DNA of 64,000 nt, taken from Flavobacteriaceae bacterium S0862. GTDB taxonomy: Bacteria > Bacteroidota > Bacteroidia > Flavobacteriales > Flavobacteriaceae. A program made the translations under genes and the position numbers. Location of the stretch: assembly GCA_023015825.1 (NCBI GenBank), contig JALKAW010000003.1:186001-250000 (forward strand). The letters are read 5' to 3'. Below, in pieces: positions 17,820 to 28,268 of the stretch. The notes under the pieces are model-generated. The model worked only from the letters and a program-made list of their open reading frames with translations. It had not been told where the DNA came from and did not search any database. Each line of letters begins with the position of its first letter. Position 1 is the stretch's first letter.

Positions 17820-18881
17820 ATGAAAAAAGTAAGCTTATTAATATTAATTTTTACAATTGTTTATTCCTGTGATAAAGCAAGTATATCTAATCAAGTAGAA
17901 GGTATAGCTTTAGAAGGTCAGGAGGAATGGTTAATCCCTAGACGAGAAATTAAAGATGGAGGTTCTGGAAAAGATGGAATTCCGTCTATTGATAACCCAA
18001 TATTCATAAGCGATCCTGTAGATCTTGAAGATGATGATTTGGTGGTAGGGATTTATTTTGAAGGAGAAGCTAAAGCTTATCCTCATTACATACTAGATTG
18101 GCATGAGATTGTTAATGATATGGTCGGAAACGACCCAATTGCATTATCCTATTGCCCTCTAACAGGAACGGCATTTGCTTGGGGGAGAGCTTCTGAAAAT
18201 CCAGAAGATACTTTTGGTGTTTCAGGTTTGTTATACAATTCTAATTTATTGATGTACGATAGAAAAACGGAAAGCTTGTGGTCACAACTAAAGGTGCAAT
18301 GTGTAAATGGAGATTTAGTAAGTGATATTCCATCAACTTATAGCGTTGTGGAAACCGATTGGAAAACCTGGAAAAGTATGTATCCAGAGACATTAGTATT
18401 AAGTGAAGATACTGGTTATTCAAGGGATTACGAAACTTATCCTTATGGTGATTACAGAACCAATAACAATTTTTTACTTTTTTCACCAGCTCCTTATGAT
18501 AGAAGATTGCCAAGTAAAAAAAGAGTTTATACAATTATTGACAAAACAGTTTCTAAAGCTTATTTATTTGAAGATTTTACAGGTGGAAAAGCTATTTTAG
18601 ACACGTTTAATGGCAAAGAGTATTTAATAGTTGGTAATGAATATGTTATTAATTCGTTTGTTTTAAGTCAGGAAAACCAAGAACTAACCTTTGAATATGA
18701 GTTAAGTGAATCTGGAGGGTTTTTTAAAGATAATCTAGGTACAGTAAGAAGCGTATTTGGTGATGTTGTTTCAGCCAATCAAGGTAATATTGGGGACTAT
18801 TTAACCCCAGCAATCTCAGTAGTTAGCTTCTGGTTTGCTATTGGAGCATTTTACCCTGATGCAGAAATATATATGCCTTAA
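17820..18881 (+). CDS. DUF3179 domain lipoprotein
   Basis: A 353-residue lipoprotein (lipobox IVYSC) of the DUF3179 family. Diagnostic features are EWLIPRREIKDGGSGKDGIP near residue 38, AKAYPHYILDWHEIVND, LSYCPLTGTAFAWGR with its conserved Cys, and LYNSNLLMYDRKTESLWSQL. The family is widespread in marine bacteria and has no established reaction. The conserved Cys and His residues would allow metal binding, which would suit the neighbourhood, but that is speculation. Confidence 0.88.
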   Translation: MKKVSLLILIFTIVYSCDKASISNQVEGIALEGQEEWLIPRREIKDGGSGKDGIPSIDNPIFISDPVDLEDDDLVVGIYFEGEAKAYPHYILDWHEIVNDMVGNDPIALSYCPLTGTAFAWGRASENPEDTFGVSGLLYNSNLLMYDRKTESLWSQLKVQCVNGDLVSDIPSTYSVVETDWKTWKSMYPETLVLSEDTGYSRDYETYPYGDYRTNNNFLLFSPAPYDRRLPSKKRVYTIIDKTVSKAYLFEDFTGGKAILDTFNGKEYLIVGNEYVINSFVLSQENQELTFEYELSESGGFFKDNLGTVRSVFGDVVSANQGNIGDYLTPAISVVSFWFAIGAFYPDAEIYMP

Positions 18882-18909
18882 GAGGTGTAATATTTCAATG
18901 TATTTTTGT

Positions 18910-21255
18910 TTAAAGCTTAGTCTCTTTTTTAAAAGTAATATCTTTCTCAAGAGAAATTAGTTTTCCATCTTCAGTAATACCTTCTATAATAATCTTGAAT
19001 TCTTTTTGCATTAAATTTGGGAAAGTAAGATTAAAAGTTTCGTTTGGATTTATACTAATATTTGACTTCCAGTAAATAACACCATAGTTTAAAAACAATT
19101 CATTTGTAAAGGACTTATATTTTGGTGTGTAGAATTCTTTAGATTCGCTAAAACCCATCGGAATTTTATAAACCGAGAATTTTGATTTCCTAGATTTTAA
19201 TTGAGAATCTGGTCTAGTATAAAGATAAATTCTACCGCCTTTGCTTAATGCATCAGCATCTATAAAATAAATTTCTTCAAAATCATTTACTCTAAGAGTT
19301 TCTAAAAAATATAGATCTGCAGGTTCTTCAATGTCATCAATAAAAACTGTAGTTCTTGGATTTGTTGGTGCTGACATAATAGAAAGTGTTCTACGTGAAC
19401 TACTAATTGTTAGTTGTCCTAAGTTTCTATTAATTCGAAACCCATTAGAACTGATAAAACTTAAAAGAGGGCGAGTATCATTTTTGTCAATTACTAAACC
19501 ATTCATATTAGCCGAGCTAAACCTTGGGTCATGCTTAAATTTATTTTCTCCAATTATTTCAACTTCATCTAAAACAACAGTTTCTAATATAAAATCAGAA
19601 AAAATGAGCTCTTTATCTTCTTTATTACTTACTACTTCTTTTGATGATAGTTTTTGTATTGTTTTTGGTAGCTTATTTAGCCTTTCTTGATTTACAACAT
19701 ATTTCGGTGTCTTTAATTTTTTTTGCCCTATAATTGAAAAATTAACTTCACTGGAATCTGGTAAGTATACATTGTTAAAGCTAAACCTATTACTGGTAAT
19801 GTCGCTAAATAATAAGATTTCATTGCTTTTGGACAACATAGATATTTGAGGTTTTTCCGATTTAATATTCATGTTGATTTCTCCAGAAATTGAAATGCCT
19901 TTTTCAAAGGGATTAAAATCATTTGGAGGGTTAATAAAAATATTGGACCAGCTATATTTACTCCATCCTTGGGTTAGTAGTAATAAATCTAAATCAAATA
20001 GTTTTTTTCTATTAGTATTTGTAAAATAATAATTAGGATTTTCTAAGGCTCCTTTAATAAAAGGTTCTATTAAAAACTTTGCATAAATAGAACTAGCATT
20101 TGATGTTGCTTTTGACCTCACAGGTAGAATGGAGGCACTTAAATTAATAGTATTTTGATTGTTATTAACTATATCCAGTAGTACTGAATTTTTAGTTTTT
20201 TCTTTAATATTAGAAATATCTATTTTAGAAAAGAGGTCACTATCGTAATTAAAAATAATTCTTTCCAGTAATGACTGGTTTTTGTCATTAAGTAAGGTTA
20301 TAATATTAATGCCTTTACTGAATTTTTTAGAAGGAATTAATAAATCATAGGTCAGCACATTTGGTTGAAGAACTATTTTCCTTTCTACCATAGAGCCAGC
20401 ATTATGGACAATTAAATTGTAACTTTTATTTGTTAGTAGTTTAAGAGATTTGTTGTTGGTACTTAATGTAATTTTAAAAAATGAAGAACTTGGACTCTGC
20501 ACTTGCATAGACAAGCCAATTTGTTTTGCAATTGGCACATCAACTATATGGTTTTTGCCATCAAAAGATGTTGCTTGTATCGTGTATGTGTCTTTTGCTT
20601 TATAATGAAATAAGCCCTTAGCTAAGCCGAATTTGTTAAATCTAAATTTTGAGACTACTTCGTTATTTTGATTTCTAATCTCTCCAGATTGTAGCTGAAC
20701 GCCATTGCCTTTTGCATCCTTGGCAATAATGCCAATAGACGCATTAGTATTATTTAGTAAGTGTCCACCTTCAGGTAAAACTTGAATATCTATGGATTCC
20801 TTATCATTGCTTTTTAAATCTTTATTATTAGAAATAATTGCAATAGTTTGGTTAAAGCTATCGTCTTCAGCAAAGTTTTTCATCCAACTAGTAGATGCTC
20901 TTATAACATATTTATTATCTGTAAATGTTGAATCTATTTTGAAATTTCCAGTTGCAATACCATTATCAACATATAATAATTTTTGTTGTTTAAGTCTCCC
21001 GTCTAAATCATAAATACCACAATATAAATTAGAAGTGTGTTCATGTAGTTTTCTTGTGTTTAAATTTAGTAAATAGGCTTGTAGCCATAGTTCTTCTCCT
21101 TTAATAAAATGAGTTTTGTTTAAATGCAAATAGGGAATTTCCCTTCCTTTCTCAAAATATGCTGCATAAGAAGAATCAATAGGAGTATTGATTTGAGAAA
21201 AACTAGGAATGGCAAATAGAATAAAAAAAAGTAATGTGAGTTTAAAACTTTTCAT
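18910..21255 (-). CDS. Large exported MG2/TonB-plug-like protein
   Basis: About 781 residues with a signal peptide (FAIPSFSQ). The N-terminal part looks like a macroglobulin MG2 domain (YLHLNKTHFIKGEELWLQAY, and later DLDGRLKQQKLLYVDNGIATG). The C-terminal part resembles the plug-like region found in Bacteroidota MG2 proteins (FIDDIEEPADLYFLETLRVN, then EEIYFIDADALSKGGRIYLY). These proteins are common beside surface-export genes and have no defined role. ATG at 21255 is preferred to the TTG one codon earlier. It stands alone, converging on the DUF3179 gene. Confidence 0.75.
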   Translation of the reverse strand: MKSFKLTLLFFILFAIPSFSQINTPIDSSYAAYFEKGREIPYLHLNKTHFIKGEELWLQAYLLNLNTRKLHEHTSNLYCGIYDLDGRLKQQKLLYVDNGIATGNFKIDSTFTDNKYVIRASTSWMKNFAEDDSFNQTIAIISNNKDLKSNDKESIDIQVLPEGGHLLNNTNASIGIIAKDAKGNGVQLQSGEIRNQNNEVVSKFRFNKFGLAKGLFHYKAKDTYTIQATSFDGKNHIVDVPIAKQIGLSMQVQSPSSSFFKITLSTNNKSLKLLTNKSYNLIVHNAGSMVERKIVLQPNVLTYDLLIPSKKFSKGINIITLLNDKNQSLLERIIFNYDSDLFSKIDISNIKEKTKNSVLLDIVNNNQNTINLSASILPVRSKATSNASSIYAKFLIEPFIKGALENPNYYFTNTNRKKLFDLDLLLLTQGWSKYSWSNIFINPPNDFNPFEKGISISGEINMNIKSEKPQISMLSKSNEILLFSDITSNRFSFNNVYLPDSSEVNFSIIGQKKLKTPKYVVNQERLNKLPKTIQKLSSKEVVSNKEDKELIFSDFILETVVLDEVEIIGENKFKHDPRFSSANMNGLVIDKNDTRPLLSFISSNGFRINRNLGQLTISSSRRTLSIMSAPTNPRTTVFIDDIEEPADLYFLETLRVNDFEEIYFIDADALSKGGRIYLYTRPDSQLKSRKSKFSVYKIPMGFSESKEFYTPKYKSFTNELFLNYGVIYWKSNISINPNETFNLTFPNLMQKEFKIIIEGITEDGKLISLEKDITFKKETKL

Positions 21256-21303
21256 CAAGATATTTTTGGTTAGTCCATAAACATAATCAAAAATTATTCC
21301 AAT

Positions 21304-21333
21304 AAAAAACGCTCCAATAGTATTGAAGCGTTT
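21304..21333 (-). terminator. Terminator after groEL
   Basis: Inverted repeat AAACGCT...AGCGTTT with an inner CAAT/ATTG pairing. On the minus strand it runs into GTTTTTTATT, 27 bp after the groEL stop. Confidence 0.75.
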
Positions 21334-21359
21334 ATCTATATTAACTACTAATGTGTCTC

Positions 21360-22991
<1,632 letters not shown>

Positions 22992-23006
22992 TTATTTTTT
23001 TAATAT

Positions 23007-23282
23007 TTATACAATCGCCAGAATATCACTTTCTCGCATAATTAAATAATCTTTACCATCTAGTTTTAACTCTGTACCAGCATATTTTCCATAAAGTACA
23101 GTGTCATGTTTTTTAACTGTCATTGGTTCGTCTTTGGTGCCTTTGCCAACAGCTACAACTGTTCCTTTTTGTGGTTTTTCTTTTGCATTATCTGGAATAA
23201 TAATTCCTGAAGCTGTAGTGGTTTCAGCTTCTAGTGGTTCTATTAGAACTCTATCTGCTAATGGTTTAATGTTTAAAGCCAT
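23007..23282 (-). CDS. groS: Co-chaperonin GroES
   Basis: A 91-residue beta-barrel cap for GroEL. It carries the hallmark [16 protein letters not shown] start, the mobile loop [20 protein letters not shown] with the hydrophobic GroEL-binding triplet III, and the end ILAIV. It is the first gene of the groES-groEL pair. A short palindrome ACGCTAAAGCGT (23325-23336) lies in its upstream region, but no CIRCE-type heat-shock operator was recognised. Confidence 0.98.
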   Translation of the reverse strand: MALNIKPLADRVLIEPLEAETTTASGIIIPDNAKEKPQKGTVVAVGKGTKDEPMTVKKHDTVLYGKYAGTELKLDGKDYLIMRESDILAIV

Positions 23283-23375
23283 TTTTTATGAATTTTTAAA
23301 TTAATAATTAAAATTAACGCTAAAGCGTTGTTCTAAAATTGTGCCAATAAAATATGACTGACAAACTTTCAGAAA

Positions 23376-23410
23376 CAAAAAATGCCAACTGTTTAAGTTG
23401 GCATTTTTTG
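23376..23410 (-). terminator. Terminator closing the miaB-to-secG operon
   Basis: A 14-bp inverted repeat (23377-23390 with 23396-23409) around a GTTTA loop. On the minus strand the stem ends in TTTTTTGTTTC, 19 bp after the secG stop and before groES. Confidence 0.9.
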
Positions 23411-23428
23411 TTGTATATAAACAGTATA

Positions 23429-23785
23429 CTAATTTGTTGTATCGTTGCCTGCTGGGTTAGCAGGAGTTTCAACAGGTGTCGTTGTAGTTGGAAGAGGCTG
23501 AGATGTTGTTGCATCTTGATCTAAAGCTTTAGATTCATTAGTTGCACCTCCACCACTAATTGCTACATTCGAAAGTAAAATTAAAGCAATTAATAAAGTT
23601 GCTAAAGCCCAAGTACTTTTATCTAAAAAGTCTGAAGTCTTTTTTACACCACCTAATTGCTGAGTGCCACCCCCACCAAATGAAGATGATAATCCTCCAC
23701 CTTTTGGGTTTTGTACCATTACTACTACTACCAATAGGAACGCTACTATAACGATAAGTATTAAAAATATTGAAAACGTGCTCAT
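23429..23785 (-). CDS. secG: Preprotein translocase subunit SecG
   Basis: A 118-residue subunit of the SecYEG channel with two membrane helices (about 3-23 and 56-74). The conserved region between them, VVVMVQNPKGGGLSSSFGGG, is the SecG signature. The C-terminus is an Ala/Thr/Pro-rich tail (TTTSQPLPTTTTPVETP) common in this phylum. The start lies two bases after the stop of the TPR gene, so it is the last gene of the operon. Confidence 0.95.
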   Translation of the reverse strand: MSTFSIFLILIVIVAFLLVVVVMVQNPKGGGLSSSFGGGGTQQLGGVKKTSDFLDKSTWALATLLIALILLSNVAISGGGATNESKALDQDATTSQPLPTTTTPVETPANPAGNDTTN

Positions 23786-23787
23786 TA

Positions 23788-24690
23788 CTATTTATTATTT
23801 TGTTCTTGTATTTCTTTTATTGCTTGAATTTGGTCTGCAAAGAAACCACTTTTTTCTGGATATTTCAAACTTAAAATTTTATAAGATTGAATAGCTTTAT
23901 CGTAGTTTTTCTGCTCAACATAAATTCGTGCTAGAGTTTCAGTCATTAAAGCTTCTGATTGAATCATTCTTGACTGAGCTAAGTTTTGAACTGAGGCTTC
24001 TTTTTTTATTGGTTTAATCTTTGGGCTTGTTGCAATAAACTTGTCAATTAATTCAAATTTTTTGGTTTTGGTGTCTTCTTCAGCTTCAACTGCACGATTT
24101 GTTTCATCCTGCTCTCTAATAATTGGTTTAAAACTTGTAATCTTTAACCATTCACCAAAGGAATGTACCTCATGTTTGTCGAAAGCTAAGGGCTTGCCAA
24201 CCTCTAGAACTTCTTCTGGTGTTTTTTCGATGTTTGGAACATCTACTTTAATCATTTCTTCTTGAGGAATTAACTCTTGTTTCTCTTCGAAGAGATCTGG
24301 ACGTATTGTTGGCTCAGTATCCTTAATGTGTTGTTTTAAGGCTTCATCAATAACCATACTTTTATTAACCGATATATCTTCAATATCGTTGACTTCAATA
24401 TCTTTTAAATGTGCAATATTCTTTTTTATATGTTCCGAAATTTCGTTCTGCTGAAATTCATTAGAAGTTATAAAATCGAATAAAATACTCCTATCGGTTG
24501 TATAAGCTGCAGTTGTTTTTAGCTCTTGATTGTATTTAAAACTACCTTGGTCTTTTAGTCCTTTAAGGTAGATGGCTCTAGCCGATTGAAAGTATGGAAA
24601 TTCATCAATAATAGCTCTAACATCACTTACTTGACCAGCAGGGATTTGCTGAGGTTGTTGTAATAAGTTTGTGAAATTAGAAGTGTTCAT
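23788..24690 (-). CDS. TPR-containing hypothetical protein of the lptE-secG cluster
   Basis: A 300-residue cytoplasmic protein without a signal peptide. The N-terminal region (FPYFQSARAIYLKGLKDQGS) is a helical motif conserved in flavobacterial homologues. The middle is acidic and low in complexity, and the C-terminus (YVEQKNYDKAIQSYKILSLK) forms a tetratricopeptide repeat. It sits between lptE and secG, with three and two bases of spacing. The function is unknown; a scaffold role in envelope biogenesis is only an inference from the neighbours. Confidence 0.8.
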   Translation of the reverse strand: MNTSNFTNLLQQPQQIPAGQVSDVRAIIDEFPYFQSARAIYLKGLKDQGSFKYNQELKTTAAYTTDRSILFDFITSNEFQQNEISEHIKKNIAHLKDIEVNDIEDISVNKSMVIDEALKQHIKDTEPTIRPDLFEEKQELIPQEEMIKVDVPNIEKTPEEVLEVGKPLAFDKHEVHSFGEWLKITSFKPIIREQDETNRAVEAEEDTKTKKFELIDKFIATSPKIKPIKKEASVQNLAQSRMIQSEALMTETLARIYVEQKNYDKAIQSYKILSLKYPEKSGFFADQIQAIKEIQEQNNK

Positions 24691-24693
24691 TTT

Positions 24694-25203
24694 TTACCAG
24701 TTTGATGATAATGATGCATTTACAACATCTTGTGTGATGCGTTCAAATATTTCAGCTATTGCAGTGTCTTTTTGGCTACCCACTAACTGAGCGCTTCCTG
24801 CATAATCAAAATAAAATGAGAAACGCTGGTCAAATTCAGCTTCAGGATCATTTTTATCATAAAAATGAACTTTCACAGCGATTGTTAAACGGTTTTGAGC
24901 AGCAGTATTGTTTGCAGTGGCTGTAGTAGGAGAGATGCGATACTCCACTATTTCTCCTTCGTAAACAAGGTCACCATTAGATTTTACTAAATCTAGTTTT
25001 GTTTGGTTTAATATAATTTCTTCAAGAGCTATTTTAAAATCTCGCTCTAAACCTGGCTCTATTAACGGTGCATTATTTTGAAAATAATTGACTTGAAACG
25101 TCTTCGTGTTTTCAGAAATTGAAACAGAAGTAAACGAATATTTCCAACAACTTTGAAAGGTTGTCAATAAAATTATCAATAATGAATATTTTAAAAATTT
25201 CAT
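24694..25203 (-). CDS. lptE: LPS-assembly lipoprotein LptE
   Basis: A 169-residue lipoprotein (lipobox FQSC) of the Bacteroidota LptE family, which plugs the LptD barrel that inserts lipopolysaccharide in the outer membrane. Recognisable parts are CWKYSFTSVSI after the Cys, TFQVNYFQNNAPLIEPGLE, and the C-terminal AIAEIFERITQDVVNASLS. Its start abuts the stop of the preceding 65-residue gene, and it leads directly into the TPR gene. Confidence 0.9.
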   Translation of the reverse strand: MKFLKYSLLIILLTTFQSCWKYSFTSVSISENTKTFQVNYFQNNAPLIEPGLERDFKIALEEIILNQTKLDLVKSNGDLVYEGEIVEYRISPTTATANNTAAQNRLTIAVKVHFYDKNDPEAEFDQRFSFYFDYAGSAQLVGSQKDTAIAEIFERITQDVVNASLSSNW

Positions 25204-25401
25204 TTAATAAGTGTTAGGTCTTTTCATAGTAATAAACGCATAAATATATCCTGCATTATCTGCAACATCAAAATCAATGTTTATGACTCTGTATCCTTGA
25301 TAATGTTTTTCATTTACTAAATCTTCTGCTTCTTGTCTGATTTTCTCAGAGCTATTACGTGCAAACGATTTACGGATCATAAATATTTCTATTGCCTTCA
25401 T
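25204..25401 (-). CDS. Small conserved-looking protein in the miaB-secG operon
   Basis: A 65-residue, soluble protein with no signal peptide. It reads as real coding sequence (RKSFARNSSEKIRQEAEDLV, then GYRVINIDFDVADNAGYIYAFI) with a predicted helix followed by a beta strand pair. The stop is immediately before the lptE ATG, and the gene begins 36 bp after the sigma-54 activator, so it is co-transcribed. I do not recognise the family. Confidence 0.65.
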   Translation of the reverse strand: MKAIEIFMIRKSFARNSSEKIRQEAEDLVNEKHYQGYRVINIDFDVADNAGYIYAFITMKRPNTY

Positions 25402-25436
25402 AATGTATTATTAAATTTCAAATTCTGAAACAACAA

Positions 25437-26687
25437 TTACAAATCAAACTGTTTTATTTTTCTATATAAAGTACGTTCACTTATGCCAAGTTCAGCAGCT
25501 GCTAATTTACGCTTTCCGTTGTGACGTTCTAAAGATTTTTTTATTAATTCTAGTTCTTTGTCATGGAGCGACAAGGTTTCTTCTTCTTCAATCTCTTCGG
25601 CAAAGTGGTATTTATCTTGCGTATTTACTATTTCAACTGGCTGTGTGCTTTCTTCTGGTAACGATAGGACTTCCAGCGCTTCTTTTTTAATCTCATCATC
25701 TTCACCATAAATTTTTTGTATTAGCCCTTGATTATCTTTTTGAACATCTTGTGTATTGCCTTTTTGCATTAGTTCCATGGTAAGTTTCTTCAGGTCATTC
25801 AAATCGCTTTTCATGTCGAACAATACTTTATAAAGTATTTCTCGTTCGTTACTAAAATCACTTTCTTTTTTAGCAGAGCTAATAACAGCAGGCAAATTTT
25901 GACCAGTATCTGGCAAATAATGTCTTAAAATATCGGCAGTTATTTGTCTTTTGTGTTCTAGAACAGAAACCTGTTCTGCAACATTACGCAACTGTCTAAT
26001 GTTTCCGCTCCAACGGTATTTTAAAAGCATAGCGATAGCGTCATCACTTAGCTTAATTGTAGGCATTTTGTATTTAAGGGCGAAATCGCTTGCGAACTTT
26101 CTGAATAATAAATGAATGTCTTCTTTACGATCTCTTAAAGGCGGCAAATGAATATCAATTGTACTTAGTCTATAATACAAATCTTCTCTAAACTTTTCCT
26201 TTTTTATAGCATCAAACATGTCCATATTTGTGGCTGCTACAATACGAACATTTGTTTTTTGAACTTTACTTGAACCTACTTTTATAAATTCCCCATTTTC
26301 CAAAACACGTAATAAACGTACTTGAGTTGTTAGTGGTAATTCGCCAACTTCATCCAAGAAAATAGTACCTCCATCAGCGACTTCAAAATAACCAGAACGT
26401 GTTTGTGTAGCACCTGTAAAAGCGCCTTTTTCGTGACCGAATAGTTCACTATCGATAGTTCCTTCTGGAATAGCGCCACAGTTTACCGCAATGTATTTTC
26501 CATGCTTTCTGTGAGAAAGCTGATGTATAATTTTTGGAATACTCTCTTTTCCAACCCCAGATTCTCCAGTGACTAATACCGAAATATCTGTTGGTGCAAC
26601 TTGTATTGCTTTTTCAATGGCACGATTTAAAACAGCATCGTTGCCAATAATTCCAAAACGTTGTTTTATAGCTTGAACTGATTCCAT
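25437..26687 (-). CDS. Sigma-54 dependent transcription activator without sensor domain
   Basis: A 416-residue bacterial enhancer-binding protein. The AAA+ domain starts almost at the N-terminus: Walker A GESGVGKES at residues 41-49, the sigma-54-contacting GAFTGA at 88-93, Walker B GGTIFLDEVGE, and the arginine-finger region LYYRLSTIDIHLPPLRDR. An acidic linker follows, then a Fis-type helix-turn-helix at the end (KLAAAELGISERTLYRKIKQ). There is no receiver, PAS or GAF domain, so activity must be controlled by level or by a partner. It lies three bases after miaB in the operon. Confidence 0.93.
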   Translation of the reverse strand: MESVQAIKQRFGIIGNDAVLNRAIEKAIQVAPTDISVLVTGESGVGKESIPKIIHQLSHRKHGKYIAVNCGAIPEGTIDSELFGHEKGAFTGATQTRSGYFEVADGGTIFLDEVGELPLTTQVRLLRVLENGEFIKVGSSKVQKTNVRIVAATNMDMFDAIKKEKFREDLYYRLSTIDIHLPPLRDRKEDIHLLFRKFASDFALKYKMPTIKLSDDAIAMLLKYRWSGNIRQLRNVAEQVSVLEHKRQITADILRHYLPDTGQNLPAVISSAKKESDFSNEREILYKVLFDMKSDLNDLKKLTMELMQKGNTQDVQKDNQGLIQKIYGEDDEIKKEALEVLSLPEESTQPVEIVNTQDKYHFAEEIEEEETLSLHDKELELIKKSLERHNGKRKLAAAELGISERTLYRKIKQFDL

Positions 26688-26690
26688 AAT

Positions 26691-28139
26691 TTAATTATTT
26701 TCTGAATAACCTTCTGCTTCGCCAATGAGTGTGGCAGTGGTACAATTATTCACTCTTACATATACAAAATCACCAACCTTATAGTGTTCTTTCGGGAATA
26801 CAGCAACTGAGTTATGTTCGGTCCTACCTGACCAATGCTCAGAAGATTTTTTTGATTCTTTTTCGATTAGTACCTCAACTGTTTTGTTGAGATATTCTTC
26901 AGTTCGTATTCTACTATGTTCTTGTTGTAAAGCGACCACTTCGGCTAATCTTCTTTTTTTAATTGGTTCAGGAATATCATCTTTTAGCTTTCTTGCAGCC
27001 ATGGTTCCTGGACGCTCAGAATAAGCAAACATATAACCAAACGAATACTTTACATGCTCCATTAAACTCAAGGTGTCTTGATGGTCTTCTTCAGTTTCTG
27101 TAGGGAATCCTGTGATTAAATCATGCGATATAGTGCAATCTGGCAAAATTTGTTTAATGTCATCAATCAATTTTATGTACTCTTCACGAGTATGTTGACG
27201 ATTCATTTCTTTTAATATTCTGTCACTTCCGCTTTGCACAGGAAGATGAATATAGTTACAAATATTTCTATGTTTAGCCATAGACCTCACAACATCTAAA
27301 GTCATATCCTGAGGGTTGGATGTTGAAAAACGAATACGCATTTTTGGCTGTGCTTCGGCGCATAGTTCTAACAAGTTAGCGAAACTAACTGCTGTTGCTT
27401 TTTGTATGTCGCTAGCTTTGTCAAAATCTTTTTTTAAGCCTCCTCCATACCATAAGTAACTATCTACATTTTGGCCTAGTAAAGTAATTTCTTTAAAACC
27501 TTTTGATGCTAAATCGTTCACTTCTTCAATAATACTTTGCGGATTCCTACTGCGCTCACGACCTCTCGTAAAAGGCACAACGCAGAAAGTACACATATTG
27601 TCACAACCACGAGTAATGGAAACAAATGCTGTAACACCATTGCTTTGCAATCTTACAGGCGAAATATCGCCATAAGTTTCATCTTTAGATAAAATAACGT
27701 TGACTGCATTTCTACCTTCTTCAACTTCGGCAATTAAGTTTGGTAAATCTTTATAAGCATCTGGACCAACAACTAAGTCAACTATTTTTTCTTCTTCTAA
27801 AAATTTGCTTTTTAAACGCTCTGCCATACAGCCTAAAACACCAACTTTCATTTTTGGGTTGTGACTGCGTTTTACAGCATTATATTTTTCTAAACGTTTT
27901 CTTATGGTTTGTTCGGCCTTATCTCTAATGGAGCAGGTGTTTACTAATACCAAATCGGCTTCTTCTAGTTTTTGTGTTGTGTTAAAGCCATCATTAGCTA
28001 AGATTGAAGCTACAATTTCACTATCGCTAAAATTCATAGCACAACCGTAACTTTCTATAAAAAGTTTTCTATTATTATCTTTATGTTGGTCTAAAACTAA
28101 GGACTCACCTTGTTTTTTCTCGTCTATAATTTTTTCCAT
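26691..28139 (-). CDS. miaB: tRNA-2-methylthio-N6-dimethylallyladenosine synthase
   Basis: A radical-SAM methylthiotransferase acting on A37 of tRNAs. It has the N-terminal UPF0004 domain with three cluster cysteines (SYGCAMN, NTCSIR and LGCMAERLK), the radical-SAM motif RGCDNMCTFCVVPFTRG (CxxxCxxC) and a C-terminal TRAM domain. I place the start at the ATG at 28139 (482 residues): the longer frame beginning at 28184 would lie upstream of the promoter box at 28174-28181. It heads the operon with the sigma-54 activator, the 65-residue gene, lptE, the TPR gene and secG. Confidence 0.97.
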   Translation of the reverse strand: MEKIIDEKKQGESLVLDQHKDNNRKLFIESYGCAMNFSDSEIVASILANDGFNTTQKLEEADLVLVNTCSIRDKAEQTIRKRLEKYNAVKRSHNPKMKVGVLGCMAERLKSKFLEEEKIVDLVVGPDAYKDLPNLIAEVEEGRNAVNVILSKDETYGDISPVRLQSNGVTAFVSITRGCDNMCTFCVVPFTRGRERSRNPQSIIEEVNDLASKGFKEITLLGQNVDSYLWYGGGLKKDFDKASDIQKATAVSFANLLELCAEAQPKMRIRFSTSNPQDMTLDVVRSMAKHRNICNYIHLPVQSGSDRILKEMNRQHTREEYIKLIDDIKQILPDCTISHDLITGFPTETEEDHQDTLSLMEHVKYSFGYMFAYSERPGTMAARKLKDDIPEPIKKRRLAEVVALQQEHSRIRTEEYLNKTVEVLIEKESKKSSEHWSGRTEHNSVAVFPKEHYKVGDFVYVRVNNCTTATLIGEAEGYSENN

Positions 28140-28173
28140 ATTGTACTTGAACCTGTAATAGTCAATAAGCATG

Positions 28174-28206
28174 CAAAGATACAATTAATTTAGATTTTAT
28201 GACAAA
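28174..28206 (-). promoter_or_regulatory. Promoter of the miaB-secG operon
   Basis: On the minus strand there is TTTG (28203-28206), a 21-bp spacer, then TATCTTTG (28174-28181), a full match to the Bacteroidota -33/-7 pattern. Transcription would begin about 28167, leaving a leader of roughly 28 bases. Confidence 0.7.
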
Positions 28207-28237
28207 GTGGCAGAGTGTTAAATTTAATTAAATTATT

Positions 28238-28245
28238 TACATTTG
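28238..28245 (+). promoter_or_regulatory. Promoter -7 element for the membrane protein gene
   Basis: TACATTTG matches TAnnTTTG and lies 24 bp before the ATG at 28269. It supports that start over the in-frame codon at 28215. A -33 TTTG was not found at the usual distance. Confidence 0.5.
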
Positions 28246-28268
28246 GGAGCGAACCAAATTCAATTAAT

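Noticed and set aside
28201-28225. Possible sigma-54 -24/-12 promoter (GTGGCAG followed by GTGTTAA) near miaB
   Set aside because: The GG dinucleotide is not followed at the required distance by a TTGCA-like -12 element, and a normal TAnnTTTG promoter overlaps the place.
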